A stretch of DNA of 64,000 nucleotides from Pyrinomonadaceae bacterium. GTDB taxonomy: Bacteria; Acidobacteriota; Blastocatellia; Pyrinomonadales; Pyrinomonadaceae. The notes under the pieces are model-generated. The model saw only the letters and a program-made list of their open reading frames with translations, made no database searches and had not been told where the DNA came from. The position numbers were made by a program, and so were the translations under genes. The stretch is from assembly GCA_036277115.1 (NCBI GenBank), contig DASUNM010000005.1, forward strand, positions 1 to 64,000. The letters are read 5' to 3'. Every line of letters starts with the position of its first letter. Position 1 is the first letter of the stretch. Of the stretch, positions 27,558 to 35,155 are shown one piece after another.

Positions 27558-27588
27558 AAAGAGGCGGGCATTGCTCGCCTCTTTTTTT
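27558..27588 (+). terminator. Intrinsic terminator
   Basis: Stem AAAGAGGCG / CGCCTCTTT with a 9-base loop, followed directly by a T-run (27582-27588). It ends the rightward transcript of the TPR protein gene 50 bases after its stop. Confidence 0.85.
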
Positions 27589-27605
27589 CTGAGAACCGCG
27601 GGTCC

Positions 27606-27658
27606 GCACGCCTCTGGCGTGCTTTTAGTTTGCCGTAAGGAGCACGCCAGAGGTGTGC
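27606..27658. repeat. 18-bp inverted repeat (GCACGCCTCTGGCGTGCT)
   Basis: Arms 27606-27623 and 27641-27658 pair over 18 bases with one G-T pair and a 17-base loop. A shortened cousin with the same core (GGTACGCACGCCTCCGGCG) lies at 34226-34259 after the uracil-DNA glycosylase gene. REP-like element. Confidence 0.7.
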
Positions 27659-27662
27659 GTAC

Positions 27663-30600
27663 CTAATGAAAGTCGTGCGATGCCGGACTCTCGATTTTCA
27701 TCTGCAAAGGCTCGATGCGTCTCGCCTTCACCGAGATAACATTGTCCTGATGCTGCAAAATCCCCTCAATCAATAGAAACGGATATTCCACGAGGGCGAG
27801 ACGGTTCCCATCAAAGAGTTGCGGGGTCACGATGATGTTTGCGATTCCCGTTTCATCTTCCAGGCTTAGAAATACGAATCCTTTCGCCGTCCCCGGACGC
27901 TGACGCACAATTACCCAACCGGCCACCTTCACTCGATTGCCGTTGCGCATGGTCCGTAACTGGGCCGCGGTAGTGACCTGCATCGTGTCGAGCCAGGCGC
28001 GTTGATGCGCCATCGGATGCCGGCCAATCGTGATGCCCGTGCCGCGCAAGTCAGCATTCAATCTTTCATTCAACGTCATCGCTTGCAGCGGTGACCCGCC
28101 GGTCTCTTCCAACTTTTTATAGAGCGGCCCCGGTTCGCGCGCTACACGCTCGACCTGCCAAAGCGCATCGCGACGATTTGGGAACGGGTCCAACGTCCAA
28201 TGTCCAACGTCTAATGTCTGTGCGGTGGCGTCTTGATGATTTCTGCTGTCTGACATCTGACACCTGACATCTGATTTCTGAATTCTGACTTTGGACGTGG
28301 GACTTTGGACGTTGGACTTTAGACGGACTTTGGACTTTGGACTCTGAATGAAATTCAAAGCCCCCACCGCCGCCAGCTTGCGCAACTCGTCCTTTCTTAG
28401 TTCCGGAACGCGCAGATGCAAATCATCGATGCTGGTGAAAGGCCGCGCAGCGCGGGCCCGCACAATCGCGCGACCGGCTCCTTCGCGCAAACCTTTCACG
28501 CAAAGCAGGCCGAGACGAAGACTTGGGTGTGGGGTGGTTTCGTCCAAAGTCCAAGGTCCAAGGTCCAATGTCTGGTTTTCACTTTGGACTTTGGACTTTA
28601 GAGATTGGACTTCTCCCTGACCTCTGACCTCCTGCTCACTGCCCACTGCCCACTGCTCACTGCTTTCCAGCGTGCATTCCCAATTCGACTTCGTCACATC
28701 TACCGGCAAAACCTTCAACCCATGCCGCTGTGCGTCCTTGATGATCGTAAACGGTTGATAGAACCCCATCGGTTGATTGTTGAGCGTCGCTGCGGTGAAC
28801 GCCGCCAGGTAGTGACATTTGAGATAGGCGCTGGCATAAGCAATCAAAGCAAAGCTGGCGGCGTGCGATTCCGGAAATCCGTACAGCGCGAATGACGCGA
28901 TCTGTTCGATGATCTCCGCTTGGACTTTTTCGCTGATTCCCTTCCTCGTCATTCCGCGCCGCAGCTTGGTTTCAATGTCTTTCATACGTTGCTCTGATCT
29001 CTTGAAGCCCATCGCGCGTCGCAAGTCTTCAGCTTCGCCGCCCGTAAAATCTGCGCAAATCATCGCCATGCGCAGCAGCTGCTCCTGAAACAGAGGCACA
29101 CCCAACGTGCGTTTCAGCACCGGTTCCAGGTCAGGATGTGCGTACCGGACTGGGGCACGACCGAGCCTTCGCTCGAGGAACGGATTGACCATGTTGCCGA
29201 CAATTGGCCCGGGCCGAATAATCGCAACCTGCACCACGATGTCGTAAAACTTCTGGGGCCGAAGTCTCGGCAAACAAGACATCTGCGCGCGACTTTCAAC
29301 CTGAAACATGCCAATCGTGTCGGCTTGTTGCAGCGCTGTGTAAACGGCCGTGTCGTCCTGTGGTAAGTGCGCGAGATCGACTTCTTCTTTGTAATCGTCG
29401 CGGATCAGTTGAATCGTCTCTTCCAGCACCGCCATCATGCCGAGGCCGAGCAGATCGACCTTGATAATGCCGAGGTCTGCGCAGTCTTCTTTGTCCCATT
29501 GCACTACGACGCGGCCCGGCATCGCCGCCGGCTCGAGCGGCACCACCGAATCCAGCTGTCCCTGACAAATCACCATGCCGCCGGAATGCTGGCCCAGATG
29601 TCGCGGCAAATCCTGCACCGCCAGGTAAAGTTGAAAAAATTTCCTGATGCGCTTATCGCTCAAATCCAGCCCGGCGTCTTTGAACTGCCGCTCAGTCGTG
29701 TCCTTCGGATCTTTCCATTCCCATGTGTGCACCAGGCCGGACAGGCGGCCGAGCGTCTCATCATCGAATCCGAGCACTTTGCCGACTTCGCGCGCCGCCG
29801 AGCGCCCGCGATAAGTGATCACGTTCGCGGTCATCGCCGCGCCACGTTGCCCGTAGCGCTCGTAAACGTATTGAATCGCGCGTTCGCGCTGATCGCCGCT
29901 CGGCAGATCGAGGTCGATGTCCGGCCACTCGCCACGCTCTTCTGAAAGAAATCGCTCGAACAGAAGCTCCATGCCGACCGGATCGACGGCTGTGATTCCC
30001 AGGCTATAACAAACTGCGCTGTTCGCCGCCGACCCGCGGCCCTGAATGAGAATTCCCTGACGCTTGCAAAACTCAACGACGTCCCAAACGATCAGGAAAT
30101 AACCTTCAAGCTTCAGCTTCTCTATTAGTTTTAATTCGTGCTCAATCTGTTTTTGTGCACGTGTGAATTCGCCGTTTCGGCCGTATCGCAAGTGCGCGCC
30201 TTCGTAAGTCCGCTGGCGCAGAAATGAAGTCATCGTCTCGTCCGGCGGCACTGGATACTTCGGAAATTCGTAGCCGAGATCTTTTAGCGTGAACTCAAGA
30301 CGCGAAGACAACTCCACCGTGTTAGCGATTGCTTCCGGCAAATCCGCAAACAGCCCGGCCATTTCCTTTGGCGATTTCACGAACCGTTCTGAATTGATCG
30401 AAAGCAGGCGCCCGGCCGTTTCCAGCCGCACGTGATTGCGAATGCAGGTGAAAACGTCGGCAACCTGTCTTTGCGCGCGCGTCGCGTAACCGATGCCATT
30501 CGTCGCCAACAGTGGCAGTTTCAACTTGCGCGCTATTTCAATCACCGCATGATTCCGCGCTTCTTCGGCGCGATTGAAGTGGCGTTGTAGCTCGGCATAA

Positions 30601-31190
30601 ACATTTTCACGACCAAAGATTTCGATAAGCATGTTTAGAGGCGGGCGTTGTCCGCCTCTCGCGCGGGCGACGCCTGCGCCTAAACCATTTATAGAGAGCG
30701 GCCCATCTTCCACGCCCGTCAAACAAACCAATCCATCCGCATACGCGGCCAACTCGTCCAGGCTGACCGCGCATTCACCCGGCTTGGCATGTTTCGGCAC
30801 ACGCATTTTCATCAAGGTGATTAAGCGACAGAGATTTTGATAGCCGGTGCGATTGCGAATCAGGAGCGGGAGCGTGAAGACCGAATTTGGAATTTCGAAT
30901 TGCGAATTTCGAATTTGAAATCTGGGATTTCGCGCCGTGCTTTCGGGTTTTGAATCTGAAACCCGAAACCCGAAACCCAAAACCTGAATTTCCGCCCCAA
31001 TGTGGGCTTTAATCCCAACCTTCTGCGCCGCCAAATGAAATCGCGCCGCCCCGTAAACGCCATCGTTATCCAACAGCGCCATCGCCGGCATGTTCAATTC
31101 TGCACACGCAGCGATTAATTCTTCAGGCGTCGCAGCGCCGCGAAGAAAACTGAACGCCGACCGCGCGTGAAGTTCAACATAGCTAGTCAT
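27663..31190 (-). CDS. dnaE2: Error-prone DNA polymerase III alpha-type subunit DnaE2 (ImuC)
   Basis: DnaE2/ImuC is the damage-tolerance polymerase that works with ImuA and ImuB. The N-terminal PHP domain opens YVELHARSAFSFLRGAATP; the polymerase core has the catalytic PDIDLDLPSGDQRERAI near residue 430 and QGRGSAANSAVCYSLG before it; the OB/tail domain has GWVIVRQRPGTAKGF and LEDETGIANIIV. The gene is longer than usual because of four in-frame insertions made of intergenic-type repeats (near residues 72-112, 168-185, 843-887 and 952-1005 counted from 31205). None interrupts the frame or the catalytic residues. The start (ATG 31190) overlaps the imuB stop. Confidence 0.94.
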   Translation of the reverse strand: MTSYVELHARSAFSFLRGAATPEELIAACAELNMPAMALLDNDGVYGAARFHLAAQKVGIKAHIGAEIQVLGFGFRVSDSKPESTARNPRFQIRNSQFEIPNSVFTLPLLIRNRTGYQNLCRLITLMKMRVPKHAKPGECAVSLDELAAYADGLVCLTGVEDGPLSINGLGAGVARARGGQRPPLNMLIEIFGRENVYAELQRHFNRAEEARNHAVIEIARKLKLPLLATNGIGYATRAQRQVADVFTCIRNHVRLETAGRLLSINSERFVKSPKEMAGLFADLPEAIANTVELSSRLEFTLKDLGYEFPKYPVPPDETMTSFLRQRTYEGAHLRYGRNGEFTRAQKQIEHELKLIEKLKLEGYFLIVWDVVEFCKRQGILIQGRGSAANSAVCYSLGITAVDPVGMELLFERFLSEERGEWPDIDLDLPSGDQRERAIQYVYERYGQRGAAMTANVITYRGRSAAREVGKVLGFDDETLGRLSGLVHTWEWKDPKDTTERQFKDAGLDLSDKRIRKFFQLYLAVQDLPRHLGQHSGGMVICQGQLDSVVPLEPAAMPGRVVVQWDKEDCADLGIIKVDLLGLGMMAVLEETIQLIRDDYKEEVDLAHLPQDDTAVYTALQQADTIGMFQVESRAQMSCLPRLRPQKFYDIVVQVAIIRPGPIVGNMVNPFLERRLGRAPVRYAHPDLEPVLKRTLGVPLFQEQLLRMAMICADFTGGEAEDLRRAMGFKRSEQRMKDIETKLRRGMTRKGISEKVQAEIIEQIASFALYGFPESHAASFALIAYASAYLKCHYLAAFTAATLNNQPMGFYQPFTIIKDAQRHGLKVLPVDVTKSNWECTLESSEQWAVGSEQEVRGQGEVQSLKSKVQSENQTLDLGPWTLDETTPHPSLRLGLLCVKGLREGAGRAIVRARAARPFTSIDDLHLRVPELRKDELRKLAAVGALNFIQSPKSKVRLKSNVQSPTSKVRIQKSDVRCQMSDSRNHQDATAQTLDVGHWTLDPFPNRRDALWQVERVAREPGPLYKKLEETGGSPLQAMTLNERLNADLRGTGITIGRHPMAHQRAWLDTMQVTTAAQLRTMRNGNRVKVAGWVIVRQRPGTAKGFVFLSLEDETGIANIIVTPQLFDGNRLALVEYPFLLIEGILQHQDNVISVKARRIEPLQMKIESPASHDFH
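28190..28350. repeat. In-gene phrase repeat in dnaE2 (insertion 4)
   Basis: Words GTCCAATGTCCAACGTC, CTGACATCTGACACCTGAC and GGACTTTGGACGTTGGAC fill this stretch of dnaE2. Translated it reads as SKVQSP-type residues with no counterpart in the polymerase family, between ALNF and RRDALWQVERV, which are normally adjacent. Confidence 0.8.
28540..28675. repeat. In-gene phrase repeat in dnaE2 (insertion 3)
   Basis: Words GTCCAAAGTCCAAGGTCC, CTCACTGCCCACTGCCCAC and GACCTCTGACCTCC lie between the codons for NWECTLE and LRLGLLCVKGL of the polymerase. Confidence 0.8.
30650..30702. repeat. In-gene REP-like palindrome in dnaE2 (insertion 2)
   Basis: GAGGCGGGCGTTGTCCGCC followed by TCTCGCGCGGGCGACGCC is a REP-type unit. 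It encodes ARARGGQRPPL between VEDGPL and IEIFGREN of DnaE2. Confidence 0.7.
30868..30990. repeat. In-gene phrase repeat in dnaE2 (insertion 1)
   Basis: AATTTGGAATTTCGAATTGC, GAATTTCGAATTTGAAATC and GAAACCCGAAACCCGAAACC make up the sequence; translated (RNPRFQIRNSQFEIPNS) it separates AHIGAEI from LPLLIRNRTGYQNL in the PHP domain. Confidence 0.8.
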
Positions 31191-32670
31191 AAATTCCAGC
31201 AACAAACCACTGCTCGCTCGCTAAGTCTCGATAGACGCGACACAGGATCTCGCTTTCAGGTGCAGCCGGATCGATGACGGCCACGTCCCATTCATCTCTG
31301 GCCCAAACGTCTTGACGCCACCAATCTCCCGACGTGCGCCAGGGGCCACCGGCGCAGATCACCACACCTCGAACTTTTCCGGCTGATTGTTCGCTGCTCG
31401 CATTGAGGCGTGTCGGTTTTCCAAATTCTGTTTGCACCTCTGCACGCCACGCCGGTCGAAACATTCTGAAGCCCATAAAAGATTGCGAATTGCGACTTGC
31501 GGATTGCGGATTTGCACGGCTCTTGCGCGTGAGGGGTAAGCTGAACTTGTTTATGCGAAATGCATCAGGTCGATGCGTATCCAAAACCTCAGGCGACCCA
31601 ACATTGTCGAGGCCCACCAGCTTCGCCAGTCGCGCTAAAGTGATTTCCAGTTTCTCCGGTTCCGGCGCCAGCGGAATAAACAATCCGGTTTGCGCCGCCC
31701 GCGGTTTTACGGGTTCCGCGGTGATGGTCACCATGACGACGGGGGCTTGCGGCGGTCGAGCTTCAATATCAAACAACAACAGACGCAGGAGTGTCTTTGG
31801 ATTCCGCATCGGCACGGGCAAAGTGATCGTTCGGCTAACAGCGTTGAGAGTACCAACTTCAGTTGGGTTTTTATTCGTGTCGCTACTGCCCGACTGAAGT
31901 CGGTACTCTGAACCCGGCTCTGTAACAAGCCGCAAATTCAATTCATTCGTCGCTAGCGCATACTCGTGCAGGTTCGCGCAAAGCTGATTCAGGAGCCGCG
32001 AGAGAATGAAAGACAGCGGTTCCAACTCAGAGACCGGATGTTCCAATTCGAGGGATTGCGCGAAACCGATTGGCGGTCGCACCAGATTCAGACGACGATC
32101 CGTTCTCCCTTGCGCCAGCTTTTGCAGTTGCACGCCATCTTGCCCCAGACGTTCGGCAATTCCCGGGAATGGCAAGCGTGCCAAATCACCAAACGTGCGA
32201 ATCCCCCACAGCGTGAACGTTTCCTGAATTTCGTGCGCCCGCTTCGCGTCGACTTCAACCAACGTAAAATCGATGGTTTTGATCGAGAGGCCTTCGAGTT
32301 GTGAAAGTTCAGTGCCGTTCGGAATAACGCTTACGCCTCTGAAGGATCGCGCGGCGTGAATGGCCACATCAGGGTTCGCAGCTACTGCCACACTGATTTT
32401 CAGATTGCGTGCCAAGGCGCGCCGGGCGATCGCGTTCGCCAGATTGCGCGCGGCTTCAATCTCTTCGGTTGCTGCCTCCTCGGCTTTTGAAGCGCCGAAC
32501 AAAAGGCCCTGCCCGGCGATATCCAGCAGTACTGTGTTCGCCGACGTTTGTTCGACTAAAGGCGAAAATTCAAAGGCCAAACCAACCAGGACAGAGGTTG
32601 TCTGGTCCGCCTCGGCAGATGCCGAAGCTTCGAATTTAGAGACACTTGGGCCATAAATGCAGGCAAACAT
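31183..32670 (-). CDS. imuB: ImuB-type DNA polymerase Y-family protein
   Basis: ImuB is a catalytically inactive Y-family polymerase homologue that links the beta clamp to DnaE2. The protein opens MFACIYGPSVSKFEAS where active family members have catalytic acidic residues. It has the FLTLWGIRTFGDLARL helix-hairpin-helix-like stretch near residue 155, and a little-finger region with LEHPVSELEPLSFILSRLLN. A GTG six bases upstream is also possible. Two repeat insertions are present: a palindrome at 31845-31911 and a word repeat near 31478-31545. A CGAATAT triple repeat lies 34 bases upstream. The genes dnaE2-imuB-imuA all read leftward. Confidence 0.85.
   Translation of the reverse strand: MFACIYGPSVSKFEASASAEADQTTSVLVGLAFEFSPLVEQTSANTVLLDIAGQGLLFGASKAEEAATEEIEAARNLANAIARRALARNLKISVAVAANPDVAIHAARSFRGVSVIPNGTELSQLEGLSIKTIDFTLVEVDAKRAHEIQETFTLWGIRTFGDLARLPFPGIAERLGQDGVQLQKLAQGRTDRRLNLVRPPIGFAQSLELEHPVSELEPLSFILSRLLNQLCANLHEYALATNELNLRLVTEPGSEYRLQSGSSDTNKNPTEVGTLNAVSRTITLPVPMRNPKTLLRLLLFDIEARPPQAPVVMVTITAEPVKPRAAQTGLFIPLAPEPEKLEITLARLAKLVGLDNVGSPEVLDTHRPDAFRINKFSLPLTRKSRANPQSASRNSQSFMGFRMFRPAWRAEVQTEFGKPTRLNASSEQSAGKVRGVVICAGGPWRTSGDWWRQDVWARDEWDVAVIDPAAPESEILCRVYRDLASEQWFVAGIYD
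31845..31911. repeat. In-gene inverted repeat in imuB
   Basis: Arms 31845-31867 and 31889-31911 pair at 20 of 23 positions around a 21-base loop; the core reads AGTACCGACTTCAGTCGGG. It keeps the frame of imuB and adds about 22 residues (YRLQSGSSDTNKNPTEVGT). Confidence 0.75.
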
Positions 32671-32709
32671 GACCACATTCTTTTCACATGGAATAAATTC
32701 AGGCTGAAG

Positions 32710-32736
32710 CGAATATTAGCGAATATCACCGAATAT
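32710..32736 (-). promoter_or_regulatory. Triple CGAATAT direct repeat, probable LexA operator for imuB-dnaE2
   Basis: Three copies of CGAATAT start at 32710, 32720 and 32730 (10-bp period), overlapping the imuA stop and 34 bases upstream of imuB. The same arrangement lies upstream of lexA (34915-34941). By position and sharing with lexA, it is the likely SOS operator. Confidence 0.65.
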
Positions 32737-33538
32737 CGCAAGTCTGAGTAGTGGGCTCAAATTGGATGATTCCCGAACGGCAATCCAGCGGCCGTTCGCG
32801 ATTGACGCGAATCCGCATGGCTTGCAGAAAATGAGAATGCGTTGGCGGGCCGTTAACTTTCAGTGCATCCAAGGGGCGCACTAAGGAAAGATGGCGTCCC
32901 TGTGCCGAAATGACTGAGAAACCGCGGTTGGAACTTTCCGAGCCTAACACCGCGCTGGGCCACACTGCTCTTTCCTTCTTCAGCTCTAAAGCTAAAGACG
33001 CACATGACCGGACCGCCGCGACCGGTGTTAGAACCAGCAGCACCGTGGGAGTATTTTCAATCACGCGCCGAAACCGAAACCACCAGGACGAAACAATCCG
33101 GCGCACGGCTTTCGCCGGCACATCGCACAGATTGAGGACGACAAAGCCAAACCCTCCGGCATGAGATACCAGATCCGCAGCTTTAAATGCACGCTCAAGA
33201 TTATTTTGACAACGGACCCAAAGCAACCGTTTGAAATCGATGCCGGCCTTTGCCGCAGATAAAAGATCGAAGGTGCCGTGGCAATCAATCAACGCGCAGG
33301 TTTCTTCGCGCGCAGTTGCTGCCGCCAGCACCGAAAGCAACAGGCTGGTCCGGCCAGACGACGGCGCCCCGTGAATCTCTGTGATTGCTCCGCGCGGGAA
33401 TCCGCCTAATGCATTGTCGATTTCGGCAACATCGGTCGGCAGTGTCTCTGGACGCACTCGTTCGTGACGTTCAAAAACATCTCCGAAACGATCGTGCAGC
33501 GCCGACTCAATCTCTTTCCTGGTAACCGCGACTTTCAT
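32726..33538 (-). CDS. imuA: ImuA-type RecA-like protein
   Basis: ImuA (also called SulA/RecA-like in mutasome cassettes) is the non-catalytic RecA-fold partner of ImuB and DnaE2. The sequence opens with a short helix region, then LPTDVAEIDNALGGFPRGAI, the RecA-type lead-in, and a Walker A-like GAPSSGRTSLLL near residue 55. Later parts (ALIDCHGTFDL, LLWVRCQNNLERA, FVVLNLCDVP) follow the RecA fold. The start ATG at 33538 is 39 bases from the divergent uracil-DNA glycosylase start. The stop lies within the triple repeat that precedes imuB. No repeat array is visible upstream of this gene. Confidence 0.82.
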   Translation of the reverse strand: MKVAVTRKEIESALHDRFGDVFERHERVRPETLPTDVAEIDNALGGFPRGAITEIHGAPSSGRTSLLLSVLAAATAREETCALIDCHGTFDLLSAAKAGIDFKRLLWVRCQNNLERAFKAADLVSHAGGFGFVVLNLCDVPAKAVRRIVSSWWFRFRRVIENTPTVLLVLTPVAAVRSCASLALELKKERAVWPSAVLGSESSNRGFSVISAQGRHLSLVRPLDALKVNGPPTHSHFLQAMRIRVNRERPLDCRSGIIQFEPTTQTCDIR

Positions 33539-33577
33539 GTTTGCACCGACTGTAACTGCGTCGCAAAATAAACTTTC

Positions 33578-34222
33578 ATGGCCAGGGACAAATCCGGAAC
33601 TTCAGCCGCAGACTTTTTTCCGGAGCGGAAGAGCTTGAAAGCTTTCCGCGAAGCCGCTGCCGACTGCAAAGGCTGTGACCTCTGGGAACGCGGCACGCAA
33701 ACCGTTTTCGGCGAAGGCGCGCGCCACGGCGAAGTCATGTTCATCGGCGAACAACCTGGAAACGAGGAAGACCTCACCGGTCATCCGTTTGTCGGACCCG
33801 CTGGCCGCTTGCTCAACGACGCGTTAGAGGAAGCCGAAATCGATCGCCGCCAAACTTACGTCACGAACGTCGTCAAACATTTCAAATGGGAACCCCGCGG
33901 CAAGCGCCGCATTCACAAAAAACCGAATGCGAGCGAGATCTCTGCGTGCCGCCCATGGCTCGAAGCCGAAATCAATCTGGTGAAACCCAACGTTATCGTT
34001 TGTCTCGGCGCGACCGCAGCTCAGGCACTGCTCGGAGCGAAGTTTAAAGTCAGCAAGCAACGCGGCAAATTCATTGAATCAACACTGGCGCCTTACATCA
34101 TGGCGACAGTACATCCCTCTTCGATTCTCCGCGCGCCTGACGAGGAAACCCGCCACGTTGAGAAGCGGCGATTCATTGACGATCTCAAACGCGTCGCCGG
34201 CGTTCTCTCAAAGATCAAGTAA
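33578..34222 (+). CDS. UdgX-type uracil-DNA glycosylase (family 4-like)
   Basis: An iron-sulfur uracil-DNA glycosylase of the UdgX group. Markers are the 4Fe-4S cysteines (CKGC at residues 30-33, ISACRP, IVCLGAT), motif A GEQPGNEEDLTGHPFVGPAG at residue 58, motif B TVHPSSILRA at residue 178, and the extra KRRIH motif at residues 109-113. In characterised UdgX (Mycobacterium smegmatis) the histidine of KRRIH forms an irreversible covalent link with the abasic site after uracil removal; that is family knowledge. The histidine here is His113. The gene is divergent from imuA and convergent with lexA, so it sits inside the SOS block. Confidence 0.9.
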   Translation: MARDKSGTSAADFFPERKSLKAFREAAADCKGCDLWERGTQTVFGEGARHGEVMFIGEQPGNEEDLTGHPFVGPAGRLLNDALEEAEIDRRQTYVTNVVKHFKWEPRGKRRIHKKPNASEISACRPWLEAEINLVKPNVIVCLGATAAQALLGAKFKVSKQRGKFIESTLAPYIMATVHPSSILRAPDEETRHVEKRRFIDDLKRVAGVLSKIK

Positions 34223-34225
34223 CTT

Positions 34226-34263
34226 GGTACGCACGCCTCCGGCGTACAGCACGGGGCGTACCG
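34226..34263. repeat. GGTACGC palindrome cousin
   Basis: GGTACGCACGCCTCCGGCG with a complementary GGCGTACC end lies between the convergent udgX and lexA stops and shares its core with the palindrome at 27606-27658. It may also terminate both transcripts. Confidence 0.5.
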
Positions 34264-34275
34264 CACATTACGGTT

Positions 34276-34887
34276 TTATTGCTGATATTTTCGAATCACG
34301 CCTACCACGATTCCTTGAATCTGAAGTCGCTCAGGCGGTCGAACGATAATTGGTTTGTAGCGCGGATTTGCAGCTTCAAGCCGCACGTGATTCTTCCCAC
34401 TATAAAATCGTTTGACGGTTGCGTCGCTGCCATCAATCAAAGCCACCACAGTCTGGCCGTTGTCAGCGGTTTGTTGCGACTGCAGGATAATGAAATCGTC
34501 TTCGCGAATCTGTTCATCAATCATCGAATCACCGCGCACCCGCAAGGCGAACATACGGCCCTTTTTCATCATGTCGCGTGGAATGCAAACCGTTTCCTGA
34601 TTTAGAACTGCTTCTATCGGTGCGCCGGCTGCGACGACGCCCAGCAAAGGAATCTCGAAATTACTTTCGTCGGTTTCCTGCTTCACCAGTTCGATTCCGC
34701 GACTCACGTTTGGAATTCGGCGAATGAAGCCTTCGCGCTCGAGAATCGACAAGACGTTATGGACGCTCGCCAACGAGGTCATCCCGAATTGCCGTCCGAT
34801 TTCGACCATTGTGGGTGGTTCCTGGTTCGCTTCAAAGTAGTTCGAGATGTAATCGAGTATTCGTCGCTGGCGTGCTGTGATCGGCAT
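34276..34887 (-). CDS. lexA: SOS repressor LexA
   Basis: LexA represses SOS genes until RecA-stimulated self-cleavage. The ATG at 34887 is preceded by AGGAGGTG and gives 203 residues. The N-terminal winged helix is ARQRRILDYISNYFEA to NVLSILEREGFIRRI; the cleavage site is Ala87-Gly88 in VVAAGAP; the catalytic dyad is Ser121 (GDSM) and Lys159 (ATVKRF). All key residues are present. It reads towards udgX and sits beside the imuA-imuB-dnaE2 cassette. Three CGAAYAT boxes lie 28 bases upstream, consistent with autoregulation. Confidence 0.96.
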   Translation of the reverse strand: MPITARQRRILDYISNYFEANQEPPTMVEIGRQFGMTSLASVHNVLSILEREGFIRRIPNVSRGIELVKQETDESNFEIPLLGVVAAGAPIEAVLNQETVCIPRDMMKKGRMFALRVRGDSMIDEQIREDDFIILQSQQTADNGQTVVALIDGSDATVKRFYSGKNHVRLEAANPRYKPIIVRPPERLQIQGIVVGVIRKYQQ

Positions 34888-34914
34888 CGTGCACCTCCTG
34901 TCGCTGAATGAACG

Positions 34915-34941
34915 CGAACATTGTCGAATATCGACGAACAT
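34915..34941 (-). promoter_or_regulatory. Triple CGAAYAT direct repeat, probable LexA operator of lexA
   Basis: CGAACAT at 34915, CGAATAT at 34925 and CGAACAT at 34935, exactly 10 bp apart. Read on the coding strand the boxes are ATRTTCG. The same triple repeat occurs in front of imuB at 32710. No clear palindrome of the Bacillus type (GAAC-N4-GTTC) is seen. Confidence 0.7.
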
Positions 34942-35155
34942 TTGTCCAGCTATTCCGTGTGAACGGATTTACGACTCGTACGGAGCCCTTCAGAAACTCG
35001 TTGACAGCCCCACTGTTGAACGCTAAGATTGCCATTGCCAACGGTGTTTAGCATCGGAGGCATGGCATCTCTGCCCTAACCTGCGCCCTTCTCGGGTTCG
35101 GAAACTCACCTATTTTCAACCAGTTAGTTAGCAGCACCCAGTCAAAAGCACCAAA

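Noticed and set aside
34911..34941. A Bacillus/Actinobacteria-type LexA palindrome (GAAC-N4-GTTC) upstream of lexA
   Set aside because: The best match (GAACATTTGTCC) is imperfect and the 10-bp direct repeat explains all three boxes better.
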